From assembly GCF_024734895.1 (NCBI RefSeq), contig NZ_CP091430.1:3552501-3616500 (forward strand): a stretch of 64,000 nt of DNA, given 5' to 3'. The notes beneath the pieces were generated by a model that was given only the letters and a program-made list of their open reading frames with translations, was not told the DNA's origin and did not search any database. The stretch's first letter is position 1. Each line of letters opens with the position of its first letter. The stretch is from Paenibacillus spongiae. Its GTDB lineage: Bacteria > Bacillota > Bacilli > Paenibacillales > Paenibacillaceae. Both the position numbers and the translations under genes were made by a program. Positions 51,229 through 60,596 of this stretch are shown piece by piece.

Positions 51229-51999
51229 ATGGAGACGGCAAAGAATCACTTTTTCAGCGATATGGGCGTTATGGTTGGACGTTCCATGCGCCATATTTTC
51301 CGCAGTATGGACACCATCATCACGGTCTGCATCACTCCGATTGCGATGATGCTGCTGTTCGTTTATGTGTTCGGGGGTGCCATTCAGGCCGGAACGGATA
51401 ACTATGTGAATTACCTGTTGCCTGGCATACTCCTGATGGCAATTGCAAGTGGAATTTCTTACACGGCTTACCGTTTGTTTTTGGATAAGCAACGGGGCAT
51501 CATTGAGCGGTTCCACACCATGCCGATTGCGCGTTCCGCCGTGCTGTGGGGGCACGTGCTGACCTCGGTGGTATCCAACGTCATTTCTGTTGTCGTCATC
51601 ATTCTCGTAGCGCTCATTATGGGTTTTCGCTCGTCGGCGGAGGTACTGTCTTGGCTTGCCGTAGCCGGTATACTCGTGCTGTTTACGCTGGCCTTAACTT
51701 GGGTCGCTGTGATTCCCGGACTGACCGCAAAATCGGTAGAAGGTGCAAGCGCGTTTTCCTATCCGCTTATCTTCCTGCCATTTATCAGTTCGGCATTTGT
51801 TCCGACCGAGTCGATGCCGACGTTCGTTCGCGTCTTTGCCGAAAACCAGCCGGTGACCTCGATCGTGGAAGCCATTCGTGCTCTGCTGTCGGGGCAACCT
51901 GTCGGAAATGATATTTGGGTTGCGCTCGCGTGGTGCTTAGGCATACTGATCGTCGCATATCTATTTGCGATGCGCGCATACAAACGGAAAGCAGCTTAA
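51229..51999 (+). CDS. ABC-2 type permease (DrrB-like)
   Basis: 256 residues with six hydrophobic segments, e.g. PIAMMLLFVYVFGGAI, YLLPGILLMAIASGISYTAY and VVSNVISVVVIILVALIMGF. The conserved DrrB/ABC-2 piece SALSYPLxF is present as EGASAFSYPLIFLPFISSAF, followed by PTESMPTFVRVFAENQPVTS. Start codon directly abuts the ATPase stop. It forms the membrane part of the exporter. Confidence 0.92.
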   Translation: METAKNHFFSDMGVMVGRSMRHIFRSMDTIITVCITPIAMMLLFVYVFGGAIQAGTDNYVNYLLPGILLMAIASGISYTAYRLFLDKQRGIIERFHTMPIARSAVLWGHVLTSVVSNVISVVVIILVALIMGFRSSAEVLSWLAVAGILVLFTLALTWVAVIPGLTAKSVEGASAFSYPLIFLPFISSAFVPTESMPTFVRVFAENQPVTSIVEAIRALLSGQPVGNDIWVALAWCLGILIVAYLFAMRAYKRKAA

Positions 52000-52058
52000 T
52001 GTTTGCAGGCATTAAAATGATAGTGGTCAACAAAAATATCAAGTAAAGGGATGGTAGA

Positions 52059-52247
52059 GTGTGTAATTACGAGTGGATATTATGCCCGGTCTGTTGCAAC
52101 AAAACACGGGTCAAGATACGTGATGATACGGTGCTTGAAAACTTCCCGCTATTTTGTCCCAAGTGTAAACAGGAAACGATAATCAATGTAAAACAACTGA
52201 ATATGTCAGTTATCAAAGAGCCAGACGCTAAGACGCAGAGCCGATAA
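52059..52247 (+). CDS. cysteine-rich KTR domain protein
   Basis: 62 residues with a probable GTG start (AAAGGGATGG upstream). WILCPVCCNKTRVKIRDDT followed by LENFPLFCPKCKQETIINV forms a zinc-ribbon-like CPxC...CPKC pair with the NKTR motif. The family (pfam14205) is common in clostridial conjugative and resistance regions. It sits between the two ABC systems. The terminator stem overlaps its last codons. Confidence 0.85.
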   Translation: MCNYEWILCPVCCNKTRVKIRDDTVLENFPLFCPKCKQETIINVKQLNMSVIKEPDAKTQSR

Positions 52248-52284
52248 CATGTGAGATTGTTCACAGTTATCGGCTCTTTCTTTT
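52237..52284 (+). terminator. rho-independent terminator
   Basis: AGAGCCGATAAC and GTTATCGGCTCT perfect 12-bp arms, then TTCTTTT. The sequence from 52285 to 52415 has an open frame (MVRWMNLYIDFTAEMTADME...) with no recognisable family; it is probably a relic. Confidence 0.85.
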
Positions 52285-52415
52285 ATGTATGGTGCGCTGG
52301 ATGAATTTATATATTGACTTTACGGCAGAAATGACTGCGGACATGGAGCAGACCATAAAAAATGAACTTAATCAAATGTTGGAACTAATAATAAATAGAA
52401 TGGTGGGGTGTTTAT

Positions 52416-53111
52416 ATGTTTTTATCAGTATCAAACCTTACGAAAAGCTATAACACAGGGATTATTACCCATGTGCTCAAAGGCGTGGGGCTGGAACTGG
52501 AAAAAGGGCAAATCGGAGTAATATTCGGGCCCTCCGGTTCGGGTAAATCTTCGCTGATGAACATTATAGGCGGGGTTGACAAGGCCGACGGCGGCACTGT
52601 CGAAGTGGACGGCGAGCGTATTACAGATTTAAACGACAGCCAACTGGTTGAATACAGGCGGGAGAGCGTGGGCTTCGTCTTCCAGTTCTACAACCTTGTG
52701 CCGAACCTCACGGTAGCCGAAAACATCGAGGTTGTATCGAACATCAGTAAAACCCCACTTAAAACAGACGAGGTGCTTTATGCTGTCGGACTTTCCGACA
52801 AAAAGAACCGTTTCCCCCGGGAACTCTCCGGCGGCGAGCAGCAGCGCGTGTCAATCGCACGAGCCATCGTCAAAAATCCAAAGCTCCTGCTCTGCGATGA
52901 GCCCACCGGAGCGCTGGACCTCGAGACCTCGCGGGGCGTGTTGTCGTTGCTCCAAAAAGTAAACGCGCAGTTTGGCACGACCATACTGATGATTACCCAC
53001 AACAGCGCCATCGCCGGTATGTCGCACGCCATATACAGGCTGAGAAGCGGCGAGGTGGCGGAAGTTACGTACAATTCCGAAATTATCCCGGCGGAAAGGA
53101 TTGAATGGTAA
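52416..53111 (+). CDS. ABC transporter ATPase (MacB/LolD type)
   Basis: 231 residues. Walker A FGPSGSGKSS, Q-loop VGFVFQFYNLVPNLTV, signature LSGGEQQRVSIARAIV, Walker B LLLCDEPTGALD and H-loop LMITHNSAIAGM. It belongs to the group that pairs with FtsX-like permeases to respond to or expel antimicrobial peptides or lipids. Overlaps the permease start. GTGGGGTG precedes the ATG. Confidence 0.93.
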   Translation: MFLSVSNLTKSYNTGIITHVLKGVGLELEKGQIGVIFGPSGSGKSSLMNIIGGVDKADGGTVEVDGERITDLNDSQLVEYRRESVGFVFQFYNLVPNLTVAENIEVVSNISKTPLKTDEVLYAVGLSDKKNRFPRELSGGEQQRVSIARAIVKNPKLLLCDEPTGALDLETSRGVLSLLQKVNAQFGTTILMITHNSAIAGMSHAIYRLRSGEVAEVTYNSEIIPAERIEW

Positions 53112-55375
53112 TGGCACTGCGAAAACGCGTATGGCGTATCATAAAGGAAAACAAAGGGCAGTATTTCGGTATCTTTATTCTGATTCTTTTAGGCAGCTTT
53201 TATTTCATCGCGGCTACAGGCGTAGCAAATAACCTCGAAAAAATGGTCGTCGGGTTTGCCGAAGAATACAGGCAGGAAGACCTGACATTTTCGACAGACA
53301 TGCCCATTGAGGATATTGCGGCGCTGGAGGGCGAATCCAGCGCGCTGATAGAGGTTTACCGGCAGTACGACGTCAAACTGCCCGACGGACAGAACCTGTC
53401 TGGCGGGGAGCTGCGGCTGCTCAGCCTTTCTTCCAAAATCAATATCCCGGCAGTATTATCAGGGCGGGGTCTTGAAAACCTGGGGGATATTTTGCTCGAT
53501 CCGTATTTTTGCCAGACGCAAGGCTTGAATATAGGCGGTCAAATAGAGCTAAACGGCAAAACCTTCAATATCGTAGGTACAATGGCCGTACCCAATTACG
53601 TTTATATCCTCAAAAACCTTTACGATGTGCTGCCAACCAGCGGTTTTGGCATCGGGATGGTTTCCGGCGCGGATATCGAGGCGTTCCCGGAGGCGATCAC
53701 GGTTTATGCGGCATCCTTTGAGGACAGGGAAAATATAAATGCACAGACAGCGAAGCTGCATGAGCTTTTAACCGAAAAAGGGTACTCCCTTTCCGAATGG
53801 CTGGACGCTAAGAATAACAAGCGCATCAGTATGCCTTGGTCAAACATTTCCAGCATGAAGTCTATGAGCTTTCCCGTATCAACCGCTTTTTTCCTTCTTT
53901 GCTGTCTTATTGTAGGCGTGATGATCATGCGCATAGTTAAGTCCGACGGCGTAGTCATCGGAACGCTGTACGCGCAGGGCTACCGCCGCCGTGAACTGAC
54001 CCGGCACTATATGGCGATCCCTGTGTTGCTGTCCGCAGCAGGAGGTTTTGCCGGCACACTGCTTGCGCTGCCGTGTGTAAGGCCCGTTGTTGATTCTATG
54101 CTGATTTATTACATCCTGCCTGATAAAGGCATTACCTTCTCTCTATTAAACCTAGCGCTTGCCGTGCTGATGCCGGTGGCTTTCATCGGTCTGTCAAGTT
54201 TTCTTACGATACGCAAGGTACTAAAAAAAACCGCTGTCGAGCTGATGAAAGGAGACGAGCAAAAAGCAAAGGTGAATGTTATAGAACGCGCACTCCGGCT
54301 GGATCGGTTTACATTCAATACCAAATTCCGGATACGCGAGCAGGTACGAAGCATACCGCGTCTGTTGTTCTTAGTGCTGGGCGTGTGCGCCGCGTCGATG
54401 ATACTGATGTTTGGTTTTACCTTCAACTACTCGATGGATGTGGTGATGGACAAAGGGGCGTTGGAGAGATACCAGTATCCCTTGGAGTATAACTTCAAGG
54501 AAGTACGGAATATAGAGGATGGAGGTATTCCCGAAGGAGCGGAGCCGTACAACACGTTACGCGGCTATCCCGAGGGCAGGGAATCGGTTGAGTATTACCT
54601 GGTTGGTATGAAGCCGGATTCCGTCGGCCTCAAGATGAACGATATGCAGGGCAACGCGCTGTCGAGGGATCAAGTAAATATCACGTCTCCGCTGGCCAGC
54701 CGGCTGAAGCTCAAGGAAGGGGACACGATCAGTTTTGTAAACAAGCTGGATGGAAAATCATACAGTCTGACAATCGACGGGATCGTCGAAGCCTACGGCG
54801 AGCAATTTGTTTATATGCCCCTTGACGAGTTCAACCGCATGACCGGTCAACCTCTCGGAAGCTACCGTACCGTGATCAGCAGCCATGAGATGGATTTTGA
54901 CGAAAGTCTGCTTGCCGGCGTGATGGATGCGCGGTATCCCGAGGCGTATGAAGACCTATCCATGCCAACGACGCTGATAGTTGGGTCTGTAACGGCCTTG
55001 GCCGTGCTTATTGCGGTCATTATTATCTTCCTTGTGACGTCGCTGATGATTGACGAGAGCCGGAACACCATCTCTCTGCTCAAGGTATTGGGCTACCGCG
55101 GGAAAGAGCTGGCTATGCTGATTCTGAACAGCTCTACGCCGGCGGTGTTTATTGGCTTCTGGCTGGGACTGCCGTTAATGCTGGTCTTCGGGAACAACCT
55201 GTACGGTTATGTCGCGGAAATGATCAATATGATGATACCCATGATTGTGAACCCGCTATATATCCTGATAAGCTTCGTGTTGATCTTTGCGGTATACGAG
55301 ATAACCAAGCGGCTGTGCGGAAGGAAGCTCGCGAAGATATCCATGAGCGAGGCGCTGAAAGCGGGCACGGAGTGA
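53105..55375 (+). CDS. FtsX-like ABC permease
   Basis: 756 residues. N-terminal helix at about 18-38 (QYFGIFILILLGSFYFIAA), a first extracellular domain, three helices around 255-370 (VSTAFFLLCCLIVGVMIMRI; LLSAAGGFAGTLLALP; LAVLMPVAFIGLSSFL), a fourth at about 420-440, a second extracellular domain, and three C-terminal helices with the ending KISMSEALKAGTE. This duplicated FtsX layout is typical of large antimicrobial-peptide-type ABC permeases. The start may be the ATG at 53105 or 53111. A gene relic with the same tail follows at 55437. Confidence 0.92.
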   Translation: MVMALRKRVWRIIKENKGQYFGIFILILLGSFYFIAATGVANNLEKMVVGFAEEYRQEDLTFSTDMPIEDIAALEGESSALIEVYRQYDVKLPDGQNLSGGELRLLSLSSKINIPAVLSGRGLENLGDILLDPYFCQTQGLNIGGQIELNGKTFNIVGTMAVPNYVYILKNLYDVLPTSGFGIGMVSGADIEAFPEAITVYAASFEDRENINAQTAKLHELLTEKGYSLSEWLDAKNNKRISMPWSNISSMKSMSFPVSTAFFLLCCLIVGVMIMRIVKSDGVVIGTLYAQGYRRRELTRHYMAIPVLLSAAGGFAGTLLALPCVRPVVDSMLIYYILPDKGITFSLLNLALAVLMPVAFIGLSSFLTIRKVLKKTAVELMKGDEQKAKVNVIERALRLDRFTFNTKFRIREQVRSIPRLLFLVLGVCAASMILMFGFTFNYSMDVVMDKGALERYQYPLEYNFKEVRNIEDGGIPEGAEPYNTLRGYPEGRESVEYYLVGMKPDSVGLKMNDMQGNALSRDQVNITSPLASRLKLKEGDTISFVNKLDGKSYSLTIDGIVEAYGEQFVYMPLDEFNRMTGQPLGSYRTVISSHEMDFDESLLAGVMDARYPEAYEDLSMPTTLIVGSVTALAVLIAVIIIFLVTSLMIDESRNTISLLKVLGYRGKELAMLILNSSTPAVFIGFWLGLPLMLVFGNNLYGYVAEMINMMIPMIVNPLYILISFVLIFAVYEITKRLCGRKLAKISMSEALKAGTE

Positions 55376-55436
55376 GTTGTTTGGTCGCACCCCAATACAT
55401 GCCGGCAAATCTAAATAAGCGTTGCAACAATGGCCG

Positions 55437-55553
55437 CGTTACATTGGAGTTGGGTTTGTTGTTGTAATGCTCTCCTATGGATCGAAGCTGCTGTGCAGGA
55501 AAAAAGTCAACGCCGTTTCTATGAGCGAAGCATTAAAAGCAGGAACGGAATAG
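55437..55553 (+). pseudogene. FtsX-permease C-terminal relic
   Basis: Frame RYIGVGFVVVMLSYGSKLLC then RKKVNAVSMSEALKAGTE and a stop repeats the tail of the upstream permease (KISMSEALKAGTE). Only about 38 codons remain. It is the end of a second, related permease that has been deleted. Confidence 0.75.
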
Positions 55554-55741
55554 GAGTGAATTTTGCAGTCATTTTTCTTCACCCCTCAATTCCTCATTCG
55601 ACCGATTGTATTTACAAGATAAGTCGGTTCTGGTGAAACTACATGATGGATAATTAATGGGAGGCCTTGAAACCTCCATACAGCCTGGCGTTCTTCGGAG
55701 TGATACCTTTATCCTGAGCGATTCGCGATAAAAATCCTGGC

Positions 55742-56091
55742 TTGTTAGAAACTAAGGTAGACGGCGAAGATTTTCTGGATGCCATTATGAAGCCGCATTA
55801 TTGCTATTACCATGCCGTTAAAGGACTGTTCAATTCCAATGGACTTCATGGTATGGCACATATCACGGGAGGAGGGATCGATGGGAATCTTAATCGAGTG
55901 TTACCGTTAAGACCTTTAACATGGGAGTCGGCATAATTCTTGTCATTGATCCGAACGACCTGGAGCCAATCCAAGCGCATTTACAAACCCAACAAATAAA
56001 CAGCTATCCGATCGGAAGAATCGTTCCTGGAAGGTTAACCATTTACATCTGCCGCGGCAAAATAAGAGAAGCTCAGCTTCCTGTCAGCTGA
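55742..56091 (+). pseudogene. PurM-like (AIR synthase) C-terminal relic
   Basis: LHGMAHITGGGIDGNLNRVL followed, after a frame break near 55905, by VKTFNMGVGIILVIDPNDLE and SYPIGRIVPG matches the GMAHITGGG and TFNMGxGxxxVV motifs of phosphoribosylformylglycinamidine cyclo-ligase. The N-terminal half and the segment between the two motifs are missing. It was a purM paralogue, since purine genes are normally elsewhere. From 55554 to 55741 no gene is evident. A hairpin (GCTCAGCT/AGCTGAGC) ends it. Confidence 0.75.
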
Positions 56092-56187
56092 GCTTCCTGA
56101 ATCTTATACCATTATGATATCCGTATGTACCGACACGAGTGGTCTGTACATTGTATACTCGCGATCCGACTTGAGCAATGCTGCCCG

Positions 56188-57387
56188 TTATTGAGATAAA
56201 GATTGTCCTTTCTTTACTTCGATCAGTCCTTCGCGGTTCAACTCGACGCCGAAGCCGGGCGCGTCGCTTACTTTCATTTTGCCGTTGACCGGGATCGGTT
56301 CATCCTTGATCAGCGGATAGAACTGCGGTACGACGCTGGCTCCGTCAGGGCTCATCATAATGTACTCGGAGAACGGACTGTTCGGCTTGGTTATGACGTA
56401 ATGATTGCTGTATACTCCGCTGCCGTGAGGGACGACAAGCTTTCCGAAGGTTTCGGCCAGATGGCCAATCTTAAGCAGCTCGGTAAGCCCGCCGCACCAG
56501 CCTACGTCAGGCTGAATAAGGTCGATGTCGCAGAATTCAAGCAGCATCCGGAATCCGTACCGGGTCGCTTCATGCTCTCCGCCGCTCACCATAATCCGGT
56601 TCCCGGCCCGTTTCTTCAGATCGCGGTAGCTCCAGTAGTCATCCGGGTTGAAGCACTCTTCGATCCATTTGAGACCAAGCTCCTCGCAGTTCTGCATAAG
56701 CGTCTGCGCATAGGGGAGGTCAAGCGACATCCAGCAGTCCAGCATCATCCAGAAATCATCGCCAACGCGTCCGCGCATATCGGCAAGCTGCTCCACGTTC
56801 TTGCGCATGCCTTCCTCGCGGTCGGACTGGCCGTATTTCAGCGGCATCTTCCCGCCGATAAAGCCCATTTCCTTGGCAAGATCCGGACGGGGACCCGTCG
56901 CGTAAAATTCAATTTCCTCGCGCACTTTGCCTCCGATCATCGCATAGACCGGTTCCTGCCGTAGCCGGCCAAGCAGATCCCACACGGCCAAATCGACAGC
57001 GGATATCGCATTCATGACCAGACCCTTGCGGCCATAGTATAAGGAGGCGCGATACATTTGATCCCACATCTGCTCTGTATTGCCGACGGGCTGTCCGACA
57101 ACGAAACGGTCAAGATGGTTCATAATAAGCCATGCGGCCGGATAACCGCCAGTTGAAATGCCGAAACCGATCGTGCCGTCGTCGGCTTCCACCTCGACCA
57201 CAATCGTCTTCAGCGCATTGATGCCGAAGCTGGTCCGCGTTTCTTTATAAGCCGGATAAATGCTCATCGGGGTTGAAATCTGCTGCACGATCCAATGGTC
57301 TACGCCTCTGCTGTGATAATCGCCGCCCCCATTCTCGACCACATAGGTCCGGATAGCTGCGATGCGACGCCCTGTACTGCTTACCAT
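56188..57387 (-). CDS. rhmD: L-rhamnonate dehydratase (enolase superfamily)
   Basis: 399 residues from the ATG at 57387 (AAGGGAGCG upstream). Mandelate racemase/enolase fold: the N-terminal GGGDYHSRGVDHWIVQQIST and PMSIYPAYKETRTSFGIN are typical of RhmD. The barrel shows the metal ligands in MMLDCWMSLD, KWIEECFNPDDYW and SGGEHEATRYG, and the catalytic His in VVPHGSGVYSNHY. It dehydrates L-rhamnonate to 2-keto-3-deoxy-L-rhamnonate. No other genes of the pathway are adjacent. The separate GNAT gene is divergent. Confidence 0.9.
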   Translation of the reverse strand: MVSSTGRRIAAIRTYVVENGGGDYHSRGVDHWIVQQISTPMSIYPAYKETRTSFGINALKTIVVEVEADDGTIGFGISTGGYPAAWLIMNHLDRFVVGQPVGNTEQMWDQMYRASLYYGRKGLVMNAISAVDLAVWDLLGRLRQEPVYAMIGGKVREEIEFYATGPRPDLAKEMGFIGGKMPLKYGQSDREEGMRKNVEQLADMRGRVGDDFWMMLDCWMSLDLPYAQTLMQNCEELGLKWIEECFNPDDYWSYRDLKKRAGNRIMVSGGEHEATRYGFRMLLEFCDIDLIQPDVGWCGGLTELLKIGHLAETFGKLVVPHGSGVYSNHYVITKPNSPFSEYIMMSPDGASVVPQFYPLIKDEPIPVNGKMKVSDAPGFGVELNREGLIEVKKGQSLSQ

Positions 57388-57561
57388 AATGAACGCTCCC
57401 TTCATTCAAATCGGGTTCAAATACCAATGAACTTCAAACCCAGTTAATTCCATTATAATCGACAACTCCAATCCGGTCATGCCTTGAATTAGCTCTACCA
57501 ATAAAGACTATTCGACACTGCACTTTATTAGGCTCACAATCTTGCCGAACGATTAGAATAT

Positions 57562-57978
57562 ATGGACGAAGTAAGTGAATGGTTTTGGCATGATTGGGGG
57601 GGAGGTCAGTCGTTAGATTATATGAAATACACAACCCTTCACAGTGCGCAAAGAGTTCGAGTTCCGATGCTGTTTATTACGCTTGCTGACCAACGACTCG
57701 TCGGTACCGTCTCCATATTGATGAATGATCTACGCTGCAGACAAGATCTCTATCCATGGCTGACAAGCTTGTATGTCGTTGAAGATATGCGGAATAGAGG
57801 CATCGGCCGGTTATTACAGAAACGTGCCATTGATGAAGGAAGAAGGGCAGGTTATAAGAATTTATATCTGATTACGAATCATGACGGTTACTATGAAAAG
57901 TCGGGGTGGATCTTTAAGGATTTAGCACCCAAGATGAATGGAGATTTCACCAGAATTTATCGAAAGGATTTGAGCTGA
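57562..57978 (+). CDS. GNAT-family acetyltransferase, N-terminus uncertain
   Basis: 138 residues. GNAT motif A is LYVVEDMRNRGIGRLLQKRA with the RNRGIG loop, and the tail GYYEKSGWIFKDLAPKMNG fits motif B. In-frame codons just upstream read HNLAERLEYM, which continues the expected first helix, but a stop (TAG) then intervenes and the ATG at 57562 has no ribosome site. The first strand may be missing, so the gene may be 5'-truncated or poorly translated. Confidence 0.65.
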   Translation: MDEVSEWFWHDWGGGQSLDYMKYTTLHSAQRVRVPMLFITLADQRLVGTVSILMNDLRCRQDLYPWLTSLYVVEDMRNRGIGRLLQKRAIDEGRRAGYKNLYLITNHDGYYEKSGWIFKDLAPKMNGDFTRIYRKDLS

Positions 57979-58145
57979 CTGTCTGCTGCAGTTCCCGCAC
58001 AGCATCCTTCTTGCCTTGACGAATGTTTATGATGGAATTCACCGCACAGCATGGGTTATGGATATCATGTATAATGGGTACATACGAGCATGAACGAAGC
58101 TATCGTTCCATGAAATCATGCAATGGAAAGTCAGGTGGAATCTCT

Positions 58146-59531
58146 ATGAAAACAATCGTGATTATTGGCGGAGGGATTACAGGCCTATCAGCCGCTTACC
58201 ATCTTCAGAAATTGGTCAAAGCCAAGCATCAGGATGCAAAAATAGCGTTGGTGGAGGCTAATGATACATTAGGCGGCAAAATCAGAACCGTTCATGACGG
58301 TGAATTTATGATGGAGACTGGAGCAGACTCGATTGTCGCGCGTAAAACGAATGTAGCTCCATTCCTTGAAGAGTTGGATTTACAGGATGACGTTGTTTAT
58401 AATGCGACGGGTGTCTCTTTTATTTATACAGACGGTCAATTGAAACCCATTCCGCAGGACGCGTTGTTTGGCATTCCGATGAGTCTGGAATCGTTAGCGA
58501 AGACGGAGCTGGTGTCGGCGCAAGGGAAGGTAGAGGCCTTGAAGGACTTCTACACACCCAATGAAACATTCACAAGGGAGGATTCCATCGGGGATTTCCT
58601 GAGGTATTATCTGGGGGACGAGCTGGTCGAGAAGCAAATTTCTCCGGTCTTGTCCGGTGTGTATTCCGGTCAGCTGAAGGATTTGACGCTAGCGTCGACG
58701 CTGCCTTATTTGCTTGATTATAAAAATGAGTACGGCAGCATCATCCGAGGTTTGTCCGAGAACAAACAACGGTTCCAGCGTACGGGCGACAAGAAGTTTT
58801 TGTCCTTCAAGCAGGGTGTATCCAGCTTAATCGACCGGCTGGAAGAGCGCTTAACCGATGTCGATCTCTATACCGGCCTGCAAGCGGTACAAATCGAGAA
58901 GCAGCAGGACCGGTATATCGTTGCTCTTTCCAATAAGGAGGAGATCCATGCGGATTTCATCGTACTCAGCACACTGCATCCTGTAGCGCAGCGGCTTCTG
59001 CACGATGAGCGCTTGGATGAAGAGTTCAGCCAGTTGAAGAACAGCTCTCTGATTAGCATATACCTTGGTTTTGACATTCCAGACAGCGAGCTGCCTGCGG
59101 ATGGGACAGGCTTTATCGTCGCGGAAGGCAGTGATTTGAAGTGCAACGCCTGCACATGGACCAGCCGTAAGTGGGACCACACCTCGGAGAACAAGCATTT
59201 ACTGGTGAGGCTTTTTTATAAGAGCAGCTGCAAGGATTATGAAGCGCTCCGGCTAATGAAGGAAGAAGAGTTAATTGAGGTCGCACGACAAGACATCGAA
59301 GACAGCCTTGGTATTAAGGGTAAGCCGGTTTCATTCGAGGTTACCAAATGGCATGAAACGATGCCCAATTATCATTTGAAGCACCCTCAAACCGTGAAAT
59401 CGTTGGAAGAGAAACTCTCCGAGAGCTACCCTAACGTGATTCTAGCCGGCTGCTCCTATTATGGAGTAGGTATTCCGGATTGCATCCTGAACGGCGAGCA
59501 GACCGCACAGCGGATTGTTGAACGCCTATGA
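58146..59531 (+). CDS. hemY: protoporphyrinogen/coproporphyrinogen-III oxidase
   Basis: 461 residues from the ATG at 58146 (AGGTGGA upstream). FAD-binding start VIIGGGITGLSAAYHLQKLV, then NDTLGGKIRTV, METGADSIV and the HemY/CgoX block SPVLSGVYSGQLKDLTLAST and LPYLLDYKNEYGSIIRGL. The C-terminal FAD part is VILAGCSYYGVGIPDCILNG. In Gram-positives this enzyme oxidises coproporphyrinogen III to coproporphyrin III (CgoX). It stands alone, away from hemEH, with a terminator behind it. Confidence 0.92.
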   Translation: MKTIVIIGGGITGLSAAYHLQKLVKAKHQDAKIALVEANDTLGGKIRTVHDGEFMMETGADSIVARKTNVAPFLEELDLQDDVVYNATGVSFIYTDGQLKPIPQDALFGIPMSLESLAKTELVSAQGKVEALKDFYTPNETFTREDSIGDFLRYYLGDELVEKQISPVLSGVYSGQLKDLTLASTLPYLLDYKNEYGSIIRGLSENKQRFQRTGDKKFLSFKQGVSSLIDRLEERLTDVDLYTGLQAVQIEKQQDRYIVALSNKEEIHADFIVLSTLHPVAQRLLHDERLDEEFSQLKNSSLISIYLGFDIPDSELPADGTGFIVAEGSDLKCNACTWTSRKWDHTSENKHLLVRLFYKSSCKDYEALRLMKEEELIEVARQDIEDSLGIKGKPVSFEVTKWHETMPNYHLKHPQTVKSLEEKLSESYPNVILAGCSYYGVGIPDCILNGEQTAQRIVERL

Positions 59532-59562
59532 GCGACAGGACCTAGTTAAAACTCTACACGGA

Positions 59563-59596
59563 AAACCCTCCAATTGGATACTGGAGGGTTTATTGG
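59563..59596 (+). terminator. rho-independent terminator
   Basis: AAACCCTCCA and TGGAGGGTTT perfect 10-bp arms, after the hemY-like gene. The following 1.1 kb (59597-60742) holds no intact gene: only a short CysI-tail relic and two operator modules. Confidence 0.8.
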
Positions 59597-59790
59597 CATT
59601 TATAGTTATTCGCATAACGTCAGCATAGCCACTCTTCTTAGAACATTCACGACTATAATAACTTGCTATGAATAATCAAGAATAATAATATATATAAAGT
59701 TACAAATAAACCTGATATGTTATAATATGGGATTTAACATGAAGTCTATCATACATACTATTCACTAGAGATAAAGTCGGCTGCAGGATA

Positions 59791-59836
59791 AGGAGGGTGG
59801 TAAGGATTTCGGGACATTATGGCGCCGCCCTGTTTA
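59791..59836 (+). pseudogene. short relic of a CysI C-terminus
   Basis: Frame EGGKDFGTLWRRPV-stop resembles the end of the intact cysI at 47770 (EGSEDFGTYWRRAGV). DNA matches at about 31 of 43 positions by eye, so it is an old fragment of a paralogue. Confidence 0.4.
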
Positions 59837-60166
59837 GAGACATATTTCAATAAATCAAACTGAAGGATGACGTACATATGCTGGAGCAGCTACGGCTGCT
59901 GAATTACCTATGACGGCAGCATGCTCAGCAAACCAAGAGAGGGATGGCCATCCTAAGAACCATAACATCTCAAGAATATAATGGTATTTAATGTAATTAT
60001 AGAAATATAAGGAATGTACCCATAAGAAGTTGCGTAATCGTCTAGGTTCCAAGCTGCAAGCTGATTTTATTAAACATATTGAATAGAGGATAGTAAAACG
60101 AAGCATTTCGACGAAAAATGAAGATAAAACCGTTATTTTCCCACGAATTCGAGCAAAATGATAACT

Positions 60167-60222
60167 TGAAAGCGCTATCTTTGTGCTGTATATTCTAAGA
60201 GAAATCGAAACGGTTCGAATGA
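60167..60222 (+). promoter_or_regulatory. operator module 1: cre-like box plus LacI-type box
   Basis: TGAAAGCGCTATCT (60167-60180) matches the CcpA cre consensus TGWAAGCGYTWWCW at every position. About 28 bp later is GAAACGGTTCGAATG, a LacI-family-type half-palindrome. The same pair recurs as module 2. A GGAGGAG lies 25 bp further on, but only a very short frame follows. Confidence 0.6.
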
Positions 60223-60596
60223 ATGTGATGGCTGGCTCGCAAGGGAGGAGCGTTACCATCGTGTTAAGATAGACCAACCAACAAAGCGCGATGAAAAACT
60301 TGCGACGTACTGTAAATATAGGGCGCGAGGGCGCTCAGGATCGTGAGGCAGCATGAATTTATCACAAATAAGTAAGCGGTTACATACTACGTGCAAGATT
60401 TTCGTCGATTGAACATCGCGGGTTACCGGACTGCTTGGATCCGCGAACAGCCCGATGTTAGGTATATGCTGTGTGTGTGTACCTCGTCATTATTCGCCGC
60501 TTATTGAAGCTAGAGAAGCAGGACCAGAATGATACATTGCAGTAAAGCAAGGGTAGTCTCGCTGTCCGAAACGTCGGACTTGTCGCTATAATTTTT

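Noticed and set aside
56203-56964. 253-codon forward frame opposite rhmD
   Set aside because: It is an antisense shadow of the conserved dehydratase; the rhmD frame has all enolase-superfamily motifs.
59855-60277. 140-codon reverse frame in the gap before the solute-binding gene
   Set aside because: Composition is not protein-like, and it spans operator module 1; no family resemblance.
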